64,000 nucleotides of DNA from Cyanobium sp. WAJ14-Wanaka (GCF_024345375.1 NZ_JAGQAZ010000002.1:248001-312000); one strand, 5' to 3'. Numbered from the stretch's first letter, positions 37,766 to 48,681 are shown. Numbers and translations are program-made. The notes: generated by a model not told the origin, from the letters alone.

Positions 37766-40228
37766 GAGAGGGACCAACCTTTGTAGGTGTTCTCCAGCCT
37801 TAAGCCCCATATTATCGCCGCTGCCTGCGGTGTCTTGCGCCTCGATTTCATCGGGTTTAAGGCGAATGTTTCTGGTTTCACTCACCACTGCGCTGATCAG
37901 GCCAAATGAAGCCCCGCAGAGATCAACTAGCTGATCACCGCGCTGTTCAAATCTCAGCCCGATTTGTCCTAGATCTCCCCTCTGGCAGATGCGGCAATCG
38001 TCCAAGTTGAGCCGTTTTATTTGGCCATAGCTGGTGGCCAGCACCAGGCTGCTAAGGGAGTTTTCGCTGGATTTGCCAACGCAGGCTGCGCCTACCACCG
38101 CTTCTCCCGGCAGCAGACGCATAAGCGTTGGGCCCTGGGCAGCCCTACCCATTAGGGGCAGATTCCCTTCATTTACCTCCAGGCGCAGCACCCTGCCGGT
38201 GCTGCTTGCCACCACTAAATCGCTGTTTTCTCGGCAGACCACCGCCCGCTGTAGACACACCCCCTCCTTCAGCTTGAGCACCGTGGCAGCCCTGCCGGAG
38301 AGCTCCTGAAAATCTTCAAGCGACAGCCTTTTGAAGCGCCCGTCGCTACTCAATAAACCAATGCTGCTACTGGTTTCAGTGGGAAGTGGAACCACCTGGA
38401 CGACCCTTTCACCCTCCATGCTGTCGGGTAAAAATTTCTCGAGGGAGCCATTCAGCTGGCCGGCAAATTCCCACCTCAATAGGGCAACTCGGCCGCTTTC
38501 GCTGAAGGCCAACAACAGAGGTTGCTGGGCTATGGGATAGATCAGCTGGGCCGGTGAGGGGTTGTCGCCTAACGGACTCACCTCCTCGAGGTGCATTCGC
38601 CCCAGCATTTGGGGGCTAACAATCTTGACCGCCCCGTCGGCTTGGATAAGCAGGCGGCTTTCACTGGCCAATGCGGCAAAAGCCTGCTGCCGTTGCAGTT
38701 CGGCATTGGGGCGAACCGCGGCTGCCCGCTGGGCCACCAATTCATCTCCACCTTCCACCAGGCGGGTGCGCCGGGGCGTGGAAAAGCGTTTTTTTAGGGC
38801 TTTCAGTTCGCTTACCAGGGTGTCCAGCAGGACCTCCCGGTTATCGAGCAGATGGCGCAGTTCCTTGCGCTCAAGTCCCAGTTCTTCCGCCTCCTTGCGC
38901 AGGCTTTCTTGCTCAAGGCCGGTGAGCCTGCGCAGGGGCATCGCCAAAACGGCATCGGCCTGGCGTTCGCTCAGATCCAGGTGCACCTGCAGGCTTGCCT
39001 TGGCGCTGGCCGCATCGGCGGCGGCGGTGATCATTTCAATTACCTGTTTCAGGGCCCGGAGGGCCTTCAGCAGCCCCTCCACCACCTCAAGCCTGTCCTC
39101 ACAGCGCTTTAGGGCATGGCGGGTGCGGCGCAGGATTGTCAGTTCCCGGTATTCGAGGAAGTGCTGGAGCATGCGGCGCAGGCTCAGCTGCACCGGTTGG
39201 CCGTTCACCAGGGCCAGCAGAATTGCTCCGAAATTGCTCTGGAGGGCAGTGCGCCGTTGCAGATCGGCCAGCACCGCTTCCGGACTTGCATCCCGACGCA
39301 ACTCCACCACTACCCTCATGCCGTCGCGATCGCTTTCATCGCGAATGTCTGAAATGCCGCCGATCTTGCCCTCATTGACCTGGTCGGCCAATTTTTCAAT
39401 CCAGCCAGCTTTGCTGAGTTGGTAGGGAAGTTCAGTGATCACCACCGCAGAGCGTTTGTGGCGGCCCTTGCCCATTTGGATTTCTTCAATGTGGGCAACA
39501 CCGCGCATGGGAATGCTGCCCCGGCCGCCCAGGTAGGTCTCGCGCAGGCCGCTGCCAATAAGCACCTCACCACCGGTGGGAAAGTCGGGTCCGGGCACCA
39601 GTTCCAGCAGCTTTTCATCGCTTAGGTCCGGTTTGCGGATTAGGGCAATCAGGGCATCCACCACTTCGCCGAGGTTGTGGGGCGGAATGCTGGTGGCCAT
39701 GCCCACGGCGATTCCGGTGCAGCCATTCAGCAGCAGGAATGGCAGCTGGGCCGGCAGCACCGTGGGTTCCTGTTGGGAGCTGTCGAAGTTGGGGGCGAAA
39801 TCAACCGTGTCGCTGCTGATTTCATCGAGCATCCCCTCGTTGGCGATCGGGGCCAGCCGGGTTTCGGTGTATCGCATGGCGGCCGGGGGGTCGTCATCGA
39901 CCGAGCCGAAGTTGCCGTGGCCATCCAGCAGGGGATGGCGGCTGGCGAAGGTCTGTACCAGCCGTACAAGGGCGTCATAGACGGCCTGGTCGCCGTGGGG
40001 GTGATATTTGCCAAGCACGTCGCCCACCACCCGGGCGCACTTGCGGTAGGGGCGATCTGGGGTCAGGCCCAGCTCATGCATCGCAAACAGGATCCGCCTC
40101 TGTACGGGCTTGAGGCCATCGCGTACATCGGGCAGGGCCCGACCCACGATCACGCTCATCGCGTATTCGAGGTAGGAGCGCTGCATCTCCTGATGCAGGG
40201 CTATCGGTTGGATCCGTTCTTCGGCCAT
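37754..40228 (-). CDS. gyrA: Type IIA DNA topoisomerase subunit A (GyrA/ParC-like)
   Basis: An 824-residue DNA-cleaving subunit. The N-terminal domain has [20 protein letters not shown], the [17 protein letters not shown] quinolone-region motif and the active Tyr in AMRYTETRL. The C-terminal beta-pinwheel follows from about 500. I do not see the exact GyrA-box QRRGGKG, so gyrase or topoisomerase IV cannot be decided by motif; picocyanobacterial annotation calls the gene in this position gyrA or parC. It is transcribed against purF. Confidence 0.9.
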   Translation of the reverse strand: MAEERIQPIALHQEMQRSYLEYAMSVIVGRALPDVRDGLKPVQRRILFAMHELGLTPDRPYRKCARVVGDVLGKYHPHGDQAVYDALVRLVQTFASRHPLLDGHGNFGSVDDDPPAAMRYTETRLAPIANEGMLDEISSDTVDFAPNFDSSQQEPTVLPAQLPFLLLNGCTGIAVGMATSIPPHNLGEVVDALIALIRKPDLSDEKLLELVPGPDFPTGGEVLIGSGLRETYLGGRGSIPMRGVAHIEEIQMGKGRHKRSAVVITELPYQLSKAGWIEKLADQVNEGKIGGISDIRDESDRDGMRVVVELRRDASPEAVLADLQRRTALQSNFGAILLALVNGQPVQLSLRRMLQHFLEYRELTILRRTRHALKRCEDRLEVVEGLLKALRALKQVIEMITAAADAASAKASLQVHLDLSERQADAVLAMPLRRLTGLEQESLRKEAEELGLERKELRHLLDNREVLLDTLVSELKALKKRFSTPRRTRLVEGGDELVAQRAAAVRPNAELQRQQAFAALASESRLLIQADGAVKIVSPQMLGRMHLEEVSPLGDNPSPAQLIYPIAQQPLLLAFSESGRVALLRWEFAGQLNGSLEKFLPDSMEGERVVQVVPLPTETSSSIGLLSSDGRFKRLSLEDFQELSGRAATVLKLKEGVCLQRAVVCRENSDLVVASSTGRVLRLEVNEGNLPLMGRAAQGPTLMRLLPGEAVVGAACVGKSSENSLSSLVLATSYGQIKRLNLDDCRICQRGDLGQIGLRFEQRGDQLVDLCGASFGLISAVVSETRNIRLKPDEIEAQDTAGSGDNMGLKAGEHLQRLVPLLTI

Positions 40229-40295
40229 CCGATGCTGCTGGGAGAAGGCTGAATTTTGGGCTCAGCCTACAGATGGTGCCTAGACCCCGGAATTC

Positions 40296-41204
40296 CTACT
40301 CCTCTTCGTTGCCATCGGGGTTGGCATTGGCCAGGGCCCTTTCCACCGCTGCCTTAAGCCCACTTTGCTGAAGTAACTCCTGGGTTATAAGGCGCAGTTT
40401 TGGCCCCCAGAGCTGGTCTTTTTGGTAGCTATCCAGCACGTAGTTGGGGTCAGCTGCCAGGGCCTTGTTGGCTAGGGCCAAGGCCTCCTGATATTTGCTG
40501 TCCTGGCGTCCTGCTGCTTCGCTGAAAAGGCCCGTGGCCAAGGCCAGGTTTGTCTCGGCTGCATCCGGTTTAAGGCTGAGCACCTGGCGCCAGCGACCAA
40601 GGGCCTCCTTGGTTTTACCCATGTCGAACAGCACCAATCCCTGGTTGTTGATCGCTTCCCAGAAATCACGGCGCAGTTTGGCGGCCTGTTCAAAGGCCTT
40701 TAGGGCAGGGCCTGGTTGGGCCAGCTGGATGTGGGCATTGCCGATGTCGAAATAGGCACCCGCATTGTTGGAATCGAGCTTGAGGCCCTGGCCCAAAAGC
40801 TCAATGGCAGCTTCCGGCTTGCCTTCCCGCAGGGCGAGGGAGCCCTGGGCAAACCAGATGCCCGGATTGCGCGGATCCAATTCCTTTGCCCGAGCCAGGG
40901 AAGTTCCCGCTTCCTTGAGCTGTTTGCTGCGTAGTTGGGCTTCTGCAAGCAGCAGCCAGCCCCTTGGGTCATCGGGCAAAAGCTGCACGGTGAGGGCGGC
41001 CAATTGGGCGGCTTCCGCCGCCTGGCCTAGGCGCAGTAGGCGTGATGCGGCTTGGGCGATACCTAGACCAGCCCCTTCCAACTCAACCCTTTGGGGGATG
41101 TAGACGTAGGGCACCAGGTTTGCCCTCGCAGCTGGCAGGTTTCCCAGGGAGAGCCCCAACATCAGGGGTGCTGCCACTCCAGCTCGGAGCCAGCGGGGGG
41201 CCAT
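40296..41204 (-). CDS. Exported tetratricopeptide-repeat protein
   Basis: The 302-residue protein has a signal peptide (LRAGVAAPLMLGLSLGNLPAARA) followed by about six TPR units from residue 45 on, such as RGWLLLAEAQLRSKQLKEAG and AYFDIGNAHIQLAQPGPALK. TPR superhelices bind partner proteins; the partner is unknown. The ATG at 41204 is preferred over the long open frame to 41483 because the signal peptide begins there. The same gene follows gyrA in picocyanobacteria. Confidence 0.85.
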   Translation of the reverse strand: MAPRWLRAGVAAPLMLGLSLGNLPAARANLVPYVYIPQRVELEGAGLGIAQAASRLLRLGQAAEAAQLAALTVQLLPDDPRGWLLLAEAQLRSKQLKEAGTSLARAKELDPRNPGIWFAQGSLALREGKPEAAIELLGQGLKLDSNNAGAYFDIGNAHIQLAQPGPALKAFEQAAKLRRDFWEAINNQGLVLFDMGKTKEALGRWRQVLSLKPDAAETNLALATGLFSEAAGRQDSKYQEALALANKALAADPNYVLDSYQKDQLWGPKLRLITQELLQQSGLKAAVERALANANPDGNEEE

Positions 41205-41230
41205 GGGGCAAGAAATAGGGGTAACCCACC

Positions 41231-42178
41231 CTAGGGAGGTAGTTGCTGGGCAAGGGATTTTTCGGCGGCCTGGATATTGCGGCGCCACATCCAGGGTTTG
41301 ATCCGCCTCAAGGCCGAGGCCCGGAGCTTGCCATCCCAGTTTTGATCGCTCCATTTCAGGGCTTCTGTGGCCTGGAGATTGAGCACCCATGGCCGGGGCT
41401 GTAGATCCGGATCGGTGCTGCTTTCCAGCTCCCGCTGATTCCAGGGGCAGACGTCCTGGCAGATATCGCAACCTGCCACCCACGGCCCCATGCCCTTTTC
41501 GATGGCCGCTGGCAGCTCCGCATCCCGGTTTTCGATGGTGTGGAAGGCGATGCAGCGGCGGCTATCCACCACGAAGGGCTCGCGAATTGCGCCGGTTGGG
41601 CAGGCTTCGATACAGGCGGTGCATCTACCGCAGAGTGGTTGGCCAGGGCCATCGGCGGGCAATTCCAAATCGGTGAGCAGGTGGCCGATCAATAGCCAGG
41701 AGCCCTGGTCGCGATTTATCAGGTTGCCGTGTTTGCCAATCCAGCCAAGGCCGGCCTCCTCAGCCCAGGCCTTATCCATCAAGGGAGCGCTGTCGACGCA
41801 GGCCCGCCAACCCACCCCTGGCACCTGCTGCTCAAGCCAACGGCCAAGCTGCCGCAAGCGGCGATCAATGGTGCGGTGGTAATCGCGGCCCCAGCCGTAG
41901 CGCGCCACGGCAAGGGAACCCTCGGCGCGCTCGGTTTTCACGTAGTAGTTCAGGCCCACCGCCAGCAGGCTGCGCACCCCGGGAAGCAATTTTTCTATGG
42001 CCCGTCGTTTTGGGTCTGCCATCCAGCCCATGTCGGCCTGGTATCCCGCCGCCAGCCACCGTTGGAGGGCGGCAGTTCTCAGGGCGATCCTCTCCCCCCC
42101 CGGCACGGCCGCCAGACCGACCGGGTTGAAGCCCAGGGAGCGGGCCTGCTCCTTGAGCTGGAGGGCTAGGGCTAACAC
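41231..42178 (-). CDS. queG: Epoxyqueuosine reductase
   Basis: The 315-residue cobalamin and iron-sulfur enzyme performs the last step of queuosine synthesis in tRNA. Two ferredoxin-type clusters are visible: CGRCTACIEACPTGAI and CDICQDVCPWN, with the DUF1730-like N-terminal half (VGLNYYVKTE; YHRTIDRRLRQLG). The start is GTG at 42178. It lies 26 bases upstream of the TPR gene on the same strand. Confidence 0.93.
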   Translation of the reverse strand: MLALALQLKEQARSLGFNPVGLAAVPGGERIALRTAALQRWLAAGYQADMGWMADPKRRAIEKLLPGVRSLLAVGLNYYVKTERAEGSLAVARYGWGRDYHRTIDRRLRQLGRWLEQQVPGVGWRACVDSAPLMDKAWAEEAGLGWIGKHGNLINRDQGSWLLIGHLLTDLELPADGPGQPLCGRCTACIEACPTGAIREPFVVDSRRCIAFHTIENRDAELPAAIEKGMGPWVAGCDICQDVCPWNQRELESSTDPDLQPRPWVLNLQATEALKWSDQNWDGKLRASALRRIKPWMWRRNIQAAEKSLAQQLPP

Positions 42179-42220
42179 CCGTAAAGTTGCGCCATCCCCA
42201 TAGTTTGCTGCGTAAACCCC

Positions 42221-42892
42221 GTGAGCACCGCGTCAATTACCCGTTTCGGCCACCTGCTTCGTTGGGTGGGCATCACCTTGGTGGTGCTGCTGGCGCTGCA
42301 AATGCTGGTGCTGTTGGCCTCCTGGAACTGGGCCTTGGAGCCCTTTCGCCAATTATTTGTAGACCGTCTGGTGGGTGAATCCCCGATGGCCCTGTTGGGT
42401 CTGGTGTTGATGCTTTACGGCTCCAGGCTTGATCAACCGGGCCCCGAACGCACCCCCATCCGCTGGGTGGTGGGCCTGGTAAGCATCGTGCTTGCCATCA
42501 CGATGGTGGTGGCGGTGCCCGTTTCGATCGGCTCTGAAAAGGCCACGGGCGAACAGGTGGCCCAGGCCGATGGCGCCCTAGCTATGCAGACCCTGCAACT
42601 GGAGCGAGAGAAGCAGCAATTGGCCGATCCCAAGGCGGTGGACCAGGTGATTGCCCAGGCGGAGAAGGCCGGTCAAATTCCAGCCACGATGTCGGAGCAG
42701 GAAAAGCAGCTCAAGGCCCGTCAATTTATTGATACCCAGCTCAAGCCCCAGCTCGAGAAGCAGGAACAGCAACTGGGTCAGGCCAAGTTGGGCAGGGATT
42801 TGGCGGTGCAGCAGAGGCGCTTTGGTGGCACCTGGCGTGCGGCAGTTTTGGCCATTGCCTTTGGGGTGTTGGCCCTGGTGGCCCTGATCTGA
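42221..42892 (+). CDS. HpsJ-like conserved membrane protein
   Basis: The 223-residue protein has two to three N-terminal membrane helices (about 12-35, 55-65, 85-105), a Gln/Glu/Lys-rich coiled-coil middle (about 120-200) and a C-terminal membrane helix (AAVLAIAFGVLALVALI). The layout fits the cyanobacterial HpsJ family, named after a hormogonium polysaccharide gene, but this is a unicellular lineage and the role is unknown. It starts 42 bases from divergent queG. Confidence 0.68.
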   Translation: MSTASITRFGHLLRWVGITLVVLLALQMLVLLASWNWALEPFRQLFVDRLVGESPMALLGLVLMLYGSRLDQPGPERTPIRWVVGLVSIVLAITMVVAVPVSIGSEKATGEQVAQADGALAMQTLQLEREKQQLADPKAVDQVIAQAEKAGQIPATMSEQEKQLKARQFIDTQLKPQLEKQEQQLGQAKLGRDLAVQQRRFGGTWRAAVLAIAFGVLALVALI

Positions 42893-42949
42893 GACGTGCC
42901 TCGCTAGGTTGCCCCCAGACAGCTGAATACCGGATTTCCGGATTGTTCC

Positions 42950-43675
42950 TTGGTTCAGTCCAATCCCAAATCTGACCAGCCGCTGGCCAATCGGTTTCAG
43001 CAGGACCTCAAGAACGACCTGATTGCAGGTCTGTTGGTGGTGATTCCGCTGGCCACCACCATTTGGCTGGCCACCACGGTCAGCCGTTTTGTGCTGGCTT
43101 TTCTCACCTCCATACCCAAACAGTTCAACCCCTTCAACACCCTTAATCCGCTGTTGCTGGAGCTGATCAACCTGGGCGTGGGCCTCCTGGTTCCCCTGCT
43201 CGGGATCCTGCTGATTGGCTTGATGGCCCGCAACATTGTCGGCCGTTGGTTGCTCGAGTTTGGGGAGGGCACCCTGCTGCGGATTCCCGTGGCTGGTTCG
43301 GTTTACAAAACCCTCAAGCAGCTGCTTGAGACCTTTCTTCAGGGCAGTTCAAGCAAGTTTCGCCGGGTTGTGATGGTGGAATATCCCAGGGAGGGTCTAT
43401 TTGCCCTTGGTTTTGTCACGGGCGTGCTGGGATCAGCCATGCAGGCTGGATTTACCGAACCGATGCTCAGCGTGTTTATTCCCACCGCCCCTAACCCAAC
43501 CACCGGCTGGTACACCGTTGTGCCAGAGCGCTCCGTTAAGGATCTTGATCTCTCCGTGGAGGATGCCTTCCGCACGATCATTTCCGCGGGCATCGTCAAC
43601 CCCGATGAGCGTGAAACCCCCAATCGCAGCTTTTCCAGCTTGCTGGCCCAGCTGCGCGCCCCCCAGATGTCTTGA
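42950..43675 (+). CDS. DUF502 family membrane protein
   Basis: The 241-residue protein has two membrane segments (LIAGLLVVIPLATTIWLATT and LINLGVGLLVPLLGILLIGL) and a soluble C-terminal half with VEYPREGLFALGFVTG and VFIPTAPNPTTGWYTVVP. These are hallmarks of DUF502 (LIKE-COV family of plants and bacteria). Biochemical role unknown. The start is TTG at 42950. The stop overlaps the nusB ATG (TGATG). Confidence 0.85.
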   Translation: MVQSNPKSDQPLANRFQQDLKNDLIAGLLVVIPLATTIWLATTVSRFVLAFLTSIPKQFNPFNTLNPLLLELINLGVGLLVPLLGILLIGLMARNIVGRWLLEFGEGTLLRIPVAGSVYKTLKQLLETFLQGSSSKFRRVVMVEYPREGLFALGFVTGVLGSAMQAGFTEPMLSVFIPTAPNPTTGWYTVVPERSVKDLDLSVEDAFRTIISAGIVNPDERETPNRSFSSLLAQLRAPQMS

Positions 43676-44346
43676 TGCAGAGCCGCACCCTTTCCCGTGA
43701 ACTGGCCCTGCTGATGTTGGGTCAGACCAGTGACCGGGGTCCGGGCCCGAAGAGCTTGGCCGATGGGGCCATGGATGTCCTGCTGCAACAGGCCCTATCC
43801 ACCCTTCAGCAGCATGTGCGCGAGGCCTTGGACCTATCGGCCGAAAATCTGCAAACGGCCCAGCAGCAACTGCTCGACAGTGAGTTGCAGGAGCAGGGTG
43901 ACCAGCAATTGCCGCGGGTTCGAAAGCACCTCCAAGCCGGCCTGGAATCGGCCGAGCAGGCCCTTAATCGCCTCTCAGCCAGCCTGGAATTGCCCCGTCT
44001 TTTGCTCCTGGCCGATCAGGAGAGCGTGCGGATGGGGGCCATTCAGCGGTCCCGGGCGGTTTTGGCCCAAAGGGAAACCATCGACGTTGAATTGGATGGG
44101 GTGATGGAGGGATGGCGTTTGGGTCGTTTGCCCAGGATTGATCGCGACATCCTGCGCCTGGCCGTAGTCGATTTGGGCCAGTTCGCCACTCCGGCGGCCG
44201 TGGCCTGCAATGAGGCGGTGGAGTTGGCCAACCGCTACAGCGATGAGCAGGGCCGGCGCATGATCAATGGGGTGCTGCGCCGTTACACCGCCGCCAAGGC
44301 GGCTGGCCATATCCCCAGCCAGGTTCTGACAAGCGGGGAGGCCTGA
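43675..44346 (+). CDS. nusB: Transcription antitermination factor NusB
   Basis: A 223-residue helical protein. The N-terminal RTLSRELALLMLGQ and the C-terminal LPRIDRDILRLAVVDLGQF with AVACNEAVELANRYSDEQGRR are typical NusB. The central insertion of about 70 residues lengthens it beyond the usual 140-150, as is common in cyanobacteria. With NusE it promotes antitermination on rRNA operons. It is translationally coupled to the DUF502 gene and followed by ftsY after 7 bases. Confidence 0.92.
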   Translation: MQSRTLSRELALLMLGQTSDRGPGPKSLADGAMDVLLQQALSTLQQHVREALDLSAENLQTAQQQLLDSELQEQGDQQLPRVRKHLQAGLESAEQALNRLSASLELPRLLLLADQESVRMGAIQRSRAVLAQRETIDVELDGVMEGWRLGRLPRIDRDILRLAVVDLGQFATPAAVACNEAVELANRYSDEQGRRMINGVLRRYTAAKAAGHIPSQVLTSGEA

Positions 44347-44353
44347 TTTAGCC

Positions 44354-45838
44354 ATGGTTTACGACTGGTTTAACCGCACTGGCGAAGGGGGCCAGGCTCC
44401 CCAGGAAGAGACCCCCGCCGCCGAACAGGCGGCCCCCGTAGATCCCAATGCTGAGGCCCTGGAGTGGGCGAAGCAGGCCTATGCGCGTCTAAAGGCCCAG
44501 CAGCAGGCGGCCAAGGAGGAAGCTGCCATACAGGAAACCGCCAAAGAGCAGCATGCACCCCAGCCCGATCCAGTTCAAGAGCAAGTAGTCCCTGCGGAAC
44601 CTGCACAACAACAGCCATTAGCGGACCCCCAAACAGCAGCCCCCCCAACAACAGCCCCCGAAACCCCCGCTCCGGTGCAGGGTCTTTCGCTGCTGGAGCA
44701 GGCCGCAGCCGAGCGGGTCCAGCGCCAACAGAGCATCGCCGCCCATGCAGAAGTTGTCGCTCCGGCAGAAGTTGGCGCCCTAGCTGATGCTTCTGGGCCG
44801 GCGCGGGCCAGCGCCGAGCCCCAGTTGGGGGAATTTGACGAGACCTTCACCTGGTCGGCCGAGGTGCTCGCAGCCCAGGGCAAGCGGGTTGATCAGATTT
44901 CCCTAGAGGAGATCGATTGGCTGTCTCGCCTGCGCCAGGGGTTGGAGAAAACCCGCCAGGGTTTTGTCACCCAGTTGCTCGACAACCTCGGTGACGATCC
45001 CCTCACCCCTGAAATCCTTGACGACCTAGAAGGGGCCCTATTGCGGGCCGATGTGGGGGTTCAGGCCACCGACCGGGTGCTCGATGCCCTACGCAAGCGT
45101 CTTAACGAGGAGGTGGTGGATCCCACGGAGGGGATTCGCTTCCTCAAGGACCAGCTGCGGCAGGTGCTGCAGGGCCCGATTAAGGAGAGCGGCCAAGACC
45201 TTTTGGCCCCCCAGCGGGATCGCCTCAATGTTTGGCTGATGGTGGGGGTGAACGGGGTAGGTAAAACCACCACCCTGGGCAAGTTGGCCAACCTGGCAGT
45301 GCGCAGTGGCTACAGCTGCCTGATTGCGGCTGCGGATACTTTTCGGGCCGCGGCCGTCCAACAGGTGCAGGTTTGGGGTGATCGCAGCGACGTGCCGGTG
45401 ATTGCCAACACCACTGCTAATGCCGATCCAGCGGCGGTCGTTTTTGATGCAATTGGGGCTGCCAAGGCCAAGGGCACCGAGCTGGTGCTTGTCGATACGG
45501 CTGGGCGCCTGCAGACCAAGCACAACCTGATGGAGGAGCTGGCCAAGGTGCGCCGGATCGTCGACAAATTGGCGCCGGAGGCGGCCGTGGAGTCGTTGTT
45601 GGTGCTTGATGCCAGCCAGGGTCAAAACGGCCTGAGGCAGGCCATGGCCTTTGCCAAGGCCGCTGGTTTGACTGGGGTTGTGATCACCAAGCTCGATGGC
45701 AGTGCCCGCGGGGGTGTGGCCCTGGCGGTGGCCTCCGAGGCGGGTCTGCCGATTCGTTTTGTGGGCGCGGGAGAGGGGATTCGCGATCTGCGACCGTTCA
45801 ACAGTTTTGAGTTTGTGGAAGCGCTCCTGGCCAGTTAG
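44354..45838 (+). CDS. ftsY: Signal recognition particle receptor FtsY
   Basis: The 494-residue SRP GTPase docks ribosome-SRP complexes on the membrane. The first 170 residues are a low-complexity Gln/Ala/Pro/Glu domain. The N domain follows, then the G domain with VNGVGKTTTLGKLA (about 297-310), DTFRAAAVQQ, DTAGRLQTK and TKLDGSARGG, ending in GAGEGIRDLRPFNS. Confidence 0.96.
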   Translation: MVYDWFNRTGEGGQAPQEETPAAEQAAPVDPNAEALEWAKQAYARLKAQQQAAKEEAAIQETAKEQHAPQPDPVQEQVVPAEPAQQQPLADPQTAAPPTTAPETPAPVQGLSLLEQAAAERVQRQQSIAAHAEVVAPAEVGALADASGPARASAEPQLGEFDETFTWSAEVLAAQGKRVDQISLEEIDWLSRLRQGLEKTRQGFVTQLLDNLGDDPLTPEILDDLEGALLRADVGVQATDRVLDALRKRLNEEVVDPTEGIRFLKDQLRQVLQGPIKESGQDLLAPQRDRLNVWLMVGVNGVGKTTTLGKLANLAVRSGYSCLIAAADTFRAAAVQQVQVWGDRSDVPVIANTTANADPAAVVFDAIGAAKAKGTELVLVDTAGRLQTKHNLMEELAKVRRIVDKLAPEAAVESLLVLDASQGQNGLRQAMAFAKAAGLTGVVITKLDGSARGGVALAVASEAGLPIRFVGAGEGIRDLRPFNSFEFVEALLAS

Positions 45839-45871
45839 GTCGCTATCTTTCGGGTCTCTTGAGGCCGTTTG

Positions 45872-47224
45872 GTGAGCACCATGCCGCCCAATGGCTCCGT
45901 TTTCTCGGCTTCGGCGTCTTTAAGCCAGTTGCTCGACAGCCTCAGCCAGGAGCAACGCCACAACCAGGAGCTGCTGGCCTCCCTGGCATTTGCCCTGCGC
46001 AGTTTCACCAACCTCAGCCGCTTTCTCGAGTTGGTGCCCCTGCTCACCAGCCGGCTGGTGAATGCCGAGGGTGCGATTTTGCTGGTCTTCCATGACGACG
46101 GACGCCTCTGGCACGACCAGCTACAGGCCACCCCAGCTGATCGTTGCGCCGAGCTGTTGCGCCAGCTTGCCGCCTTACCTGATGCTGATTTAGCTGCCTG
46201 CAGCGATCACCAATCGCTGGTGGCCCTGCTCGATGGATTGGTGGGGCGACTTTTGGGGGAGGTCGAGGTGGTCGCCACTTCCGTGGTGGCCCGCAACCGC
46301 CAGCGCGGACGTTTGTACGTTTTTGGCAACTCCCACGGTTTGCCCTGGAGTGGGATTCATCGCCGCCATCTCCAGTTGGTCGCCGATCTCACCGGGGTGG
46401 CCTTGGAAAGTGAGAGCCTCCTGCAGGCGAAGCAGCGCCACGAGCGGCTAGATCGCCAAATGAGCATTGGCGCAGAGATTCAAGCCCAGCTCCTGCCGGA
46501 CCGTTGCCCGGTGATTGAGGGGGTTGATCTAGCTGCCCGATGTCGCTCGGCCTTTGCCGTTGGCGGCGACTATTACGACTTCATTCCCACTAGGCCCCAG
46601 CTGACGGGGCGCCGGCGGCAGGCCAGCCGCTGGGCCCTTGTGATGGGGGATGTGATGGGTAAGGGGGTGCCCGCTGGTCTGTTGATGACCCTGTTGCGCG
46701 GCATGTTGCGGGCAGAGGTTTTAAGCGGCCATCGCCCGGATCGGATTCTCCACGATCTCAACCAGCTGGCCCAGGAGGACCTGGACCATTCCCACCGCTT
46801 TGTGACCCTCTTCTATTCCGATTTCGATCCCCGCACCCGTCTGCTGCGCTATGCGAATGCGGCCCACAACCCCCCCCTGCTCTGGCGCCAAGCCCGCCGG
46901 CGGATCGAGCGCCTCGATGCACCGGGGTTATTAATTGGTCTCCAGCTGGATGTGAATTACGGATTAGGGCAGATCGTGCTGGAGCCAGGCGATGTGCTGC
47001 TCTATTACACCGATGGGGTTACGGAGGCCACGGGCTTAAACGGCGAACGCTTTGCTGAGCAACGCCTGCTAGCCCATCTCCAGACTGTCTGCGCATCGGG
47101 TCTGGGGGCCCAGGGCATCCTCGATGAGGTCTTTGCCCGCCTCGATCGCTTTGTGGGGGTAGATCACCAGCTCGAAGATGACGCCTCGATGGTGGTGCTG
47201 AAGGTGGAAGGGGGCATCCCTTGA
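45872..47224 (+). CDS. PP2C-type (SpoIIE/RsbU) protein phosphatase with GAF-like domain
   Basis: A protein of about 450 residues. Residues about 25-200 are GAF-like (NLSRFLELVPLLTSRLVNAE; LVADLTGVALESES). Then comes the SpoIIE-type phosphatase: MSIGAEIQAQLLP, the metal-binding GGDYYDF, GDVMGKGVPAGLLM, NAAHNPPLLW and YYTDGVTEA. Such proteins dephosphorylate anti-sigma antagonist proteins in partner-switching systems; no partner is nearby. GTG at 45872 has GAGG seven bases upstream; TTG 45869 and ATG 45881 are alternatives. Confidence 0.9.
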   Translation: MSTMPPNGSVFSASASLSQLLDSLSQEQRHNQELLASLAFALRSFTNLSRFLELVPLLTSRLVNAEGAILLVFHDDGRLWHDQLQATPADRCAELLRQLAALPDADLAACSDHQSLVALLDGLVGRLLGEVEVVATSVVARNRQRGRLYVFGNSHGLPWSGIHRRHLQLVADLTGVALESESLLQAKQRHERLDRQMSIGAEIQAQLLPDRCPVIEGVDLAARCRSAFAVGGDYYDFIPTRPQLTGRRRQASRWALVMGDVMGKGVPAGLLMTLLRGMLRAEVLSGHRPDRILHDLNQLAQEDLDHSHRFVTLFYSDFDPRTRLLRYANAAHNPPLLWRQARRRIERLDAPGLLIGLQLDVNYGLGQIVLEPGDVLLYYTDGVTEATGLNGERFAEQRLLAHLQTVCASGLGAQGILDEVFARLDRFVGVDHQLEDDASMVVLKVEGGIP

Positions 47225-47268
47225 CCTTCCTGCCAAGCTGAGGGCTCGCTTCCAGCCAGCAGCGCCCA

Positions 47269-48681
47269 ATGGCCGCCGAGCCCAATTCCGCTTCTTCGAT
47301 TCCGGCCAGCACCTGGAGTGATCGCTTTGAGGAGGGCCTCAACCCCGCCATTGAGCGTTTTAACGCTTCGATCGGCTTCGACATTGCCCTGCTCCAGCAG
47401 GACATCGATGGATCCGTGGCCCATGCCCGCATGTTGGGCTCCTGTGGGGTGATTTCCGAGCAGGAGGCTTCCCAGTTGATTGGGGGCCTGGAGACGGTGC
47501 GCTCCGAGGCGGCGGCCGGCCAGTTCAACCCTGGCCTGGAGGCGGAAGACGTGCACTTTGCCGTTGAGCACCGCCTCATTGAATTGCTCGGACCCCTGGG
47601 CAAAAAACTGCATACCGGTCGCTCCCGCAACGACCAGGTGGGCACCGATGTGCGGCTCTGGTTGCGCGGCCAGATCGATGCCATCGATGCTGCCCTGATT
47701 CGCTACGAAAGGGCCCTCTTGAGCCAGGCGGAAACCCACCGCAGCACCTTGATCCCTGGCTACACCCACCTGCAGCGGGCCCAGCCTGTCTGCCTGGCCC
47801 ACCATCTGCTGGCCTACATCGAGATGGCCGAGCGGGATCGCTGTCGTCTGGCCGATGTGCGCGGCAGGGTCAATATCTGTCCCCTGGGGGCGGCGGCCCT
47901 GGCCGGAACGCCCGTGCCGATTGATCGCAGGCAAACGGCCAGCGAATTGGGCTTCGCCGAGATCTATGCCAACAGCCTGGATGCCGTAAGCGATCGTGAT
48001 TTCGCCGTGGAATTCATGGCGGCGGCGAGTTTGGTGTTGGTGCACCTCAGCCGCCTAAGTGAGGAGGTGATTCTCTGGGCCAGTGAGGAATTTGGCTTTA
48101 TCGGCCTGACCGACCGCTGTGCCACCGGCAGCAGCCTGATGCCCCAGAAAAAGAACCCAGATGTGCCCGAATTGGTGCGCGGCAAGAGCGGCCGGGTGTT
48201 TGGTCATCTGGTGGGCCTGCTCACCATGATTAAGGGCCTACCCCTTGCCTACAACAAGGATTTCCAGGAAGACAAGGAGGCCCTTTTCGACGGCGTGCGC
48301 ACCTGCCTGGATTGCCTAGAAGCGATGGCAATTTTGTTTGAGGAGGGCCTCGAGTTTCGCCCCCAACGCCTGGAGGCAGCAGTGGCTGCCGACTTCTCCA
48401 ATGCCACTGATGTGGCCGATTATTTGGTGGCCAAGGGGGTGCCCTTTCGGGAGGCCTACCAACTGGTGGGTGGCCTGGTGAAAAGTTCCTTGGCGGAGGG
48501 GCTCCTGCTCAAGGACCTTCGCCTCGATCGCTGGAAAGAGCTTCATCCCTCCTTTGAAGCCGACATTTATGCGGCCATTGCCCCCCGCCAGGTTGTGGCG
48601 GCCCGCCGCAGTGAGGGTGGTACTGGCTTCGAGCAGGTGGATCAACAGCTGCAACGAATGCGCAGCCGCTTGGCTTGCTAG
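47269..48681 (+). CDS. argH: Argininosuccinate lyase
   Basis: The 470-residue enzyme splits argininosuccinate into arginine and fumarate. Conserved sites are [25 protein letters not shown]-like ([18 protein letters not shown]) and the fumarase-family signature [15 protein letters not shown] with the catalytic Ser. It lies 44 bases after the phosphatase gene. Completes arginine synthesis together with ArgG at 18 kb. Confidence 0.96.
   Translation: MAAEPNSASSIPASTWSDRFEEGLNPAIERFNASIGFDIALLQQDIDGSVAHARMLGSCGVISEQEASQLIGGLETVRSEAAAGQFNPGLEAEDVHFAVEHRLIELLGPLGKKLHTGRSRNDQVGTDVRLWLRGQIDAIDAALIRYERALLSQAETHRSTLIPGYTHLQRAQPVCLAHHLLAYIEMAERDRCRLADVRGRVNICPLGAAALAGTPVPIDRRQTASELGFAEIYANSLDAVSDRDFAVEFMAAASLVLVHLSRLSEEVILWASEEFGFIGLTDRCATGSSLMPQKKNPDVPELVRGKSGRVFGHLVGLLTMIKGLPLAYNKDFQEDKEALFDGVRTCLDCLEAMAILFEEGLEFRPQRLEAAVAADFSNATDVADYLVAKGVPFREAYQLVGGLVKSSLAEGLLLKDLRLDRWKELHPSFEADIYAAIAPRQVVAARRSEGGTGFEQVDQQLQRMRSRLAC

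Noticed and set aside
38034-39425. Long plus-strand open frames inside the gyrA-like gene
   Set aside because: Arg/Ser-rich shadow frames opposite a conserved topoisomerase.
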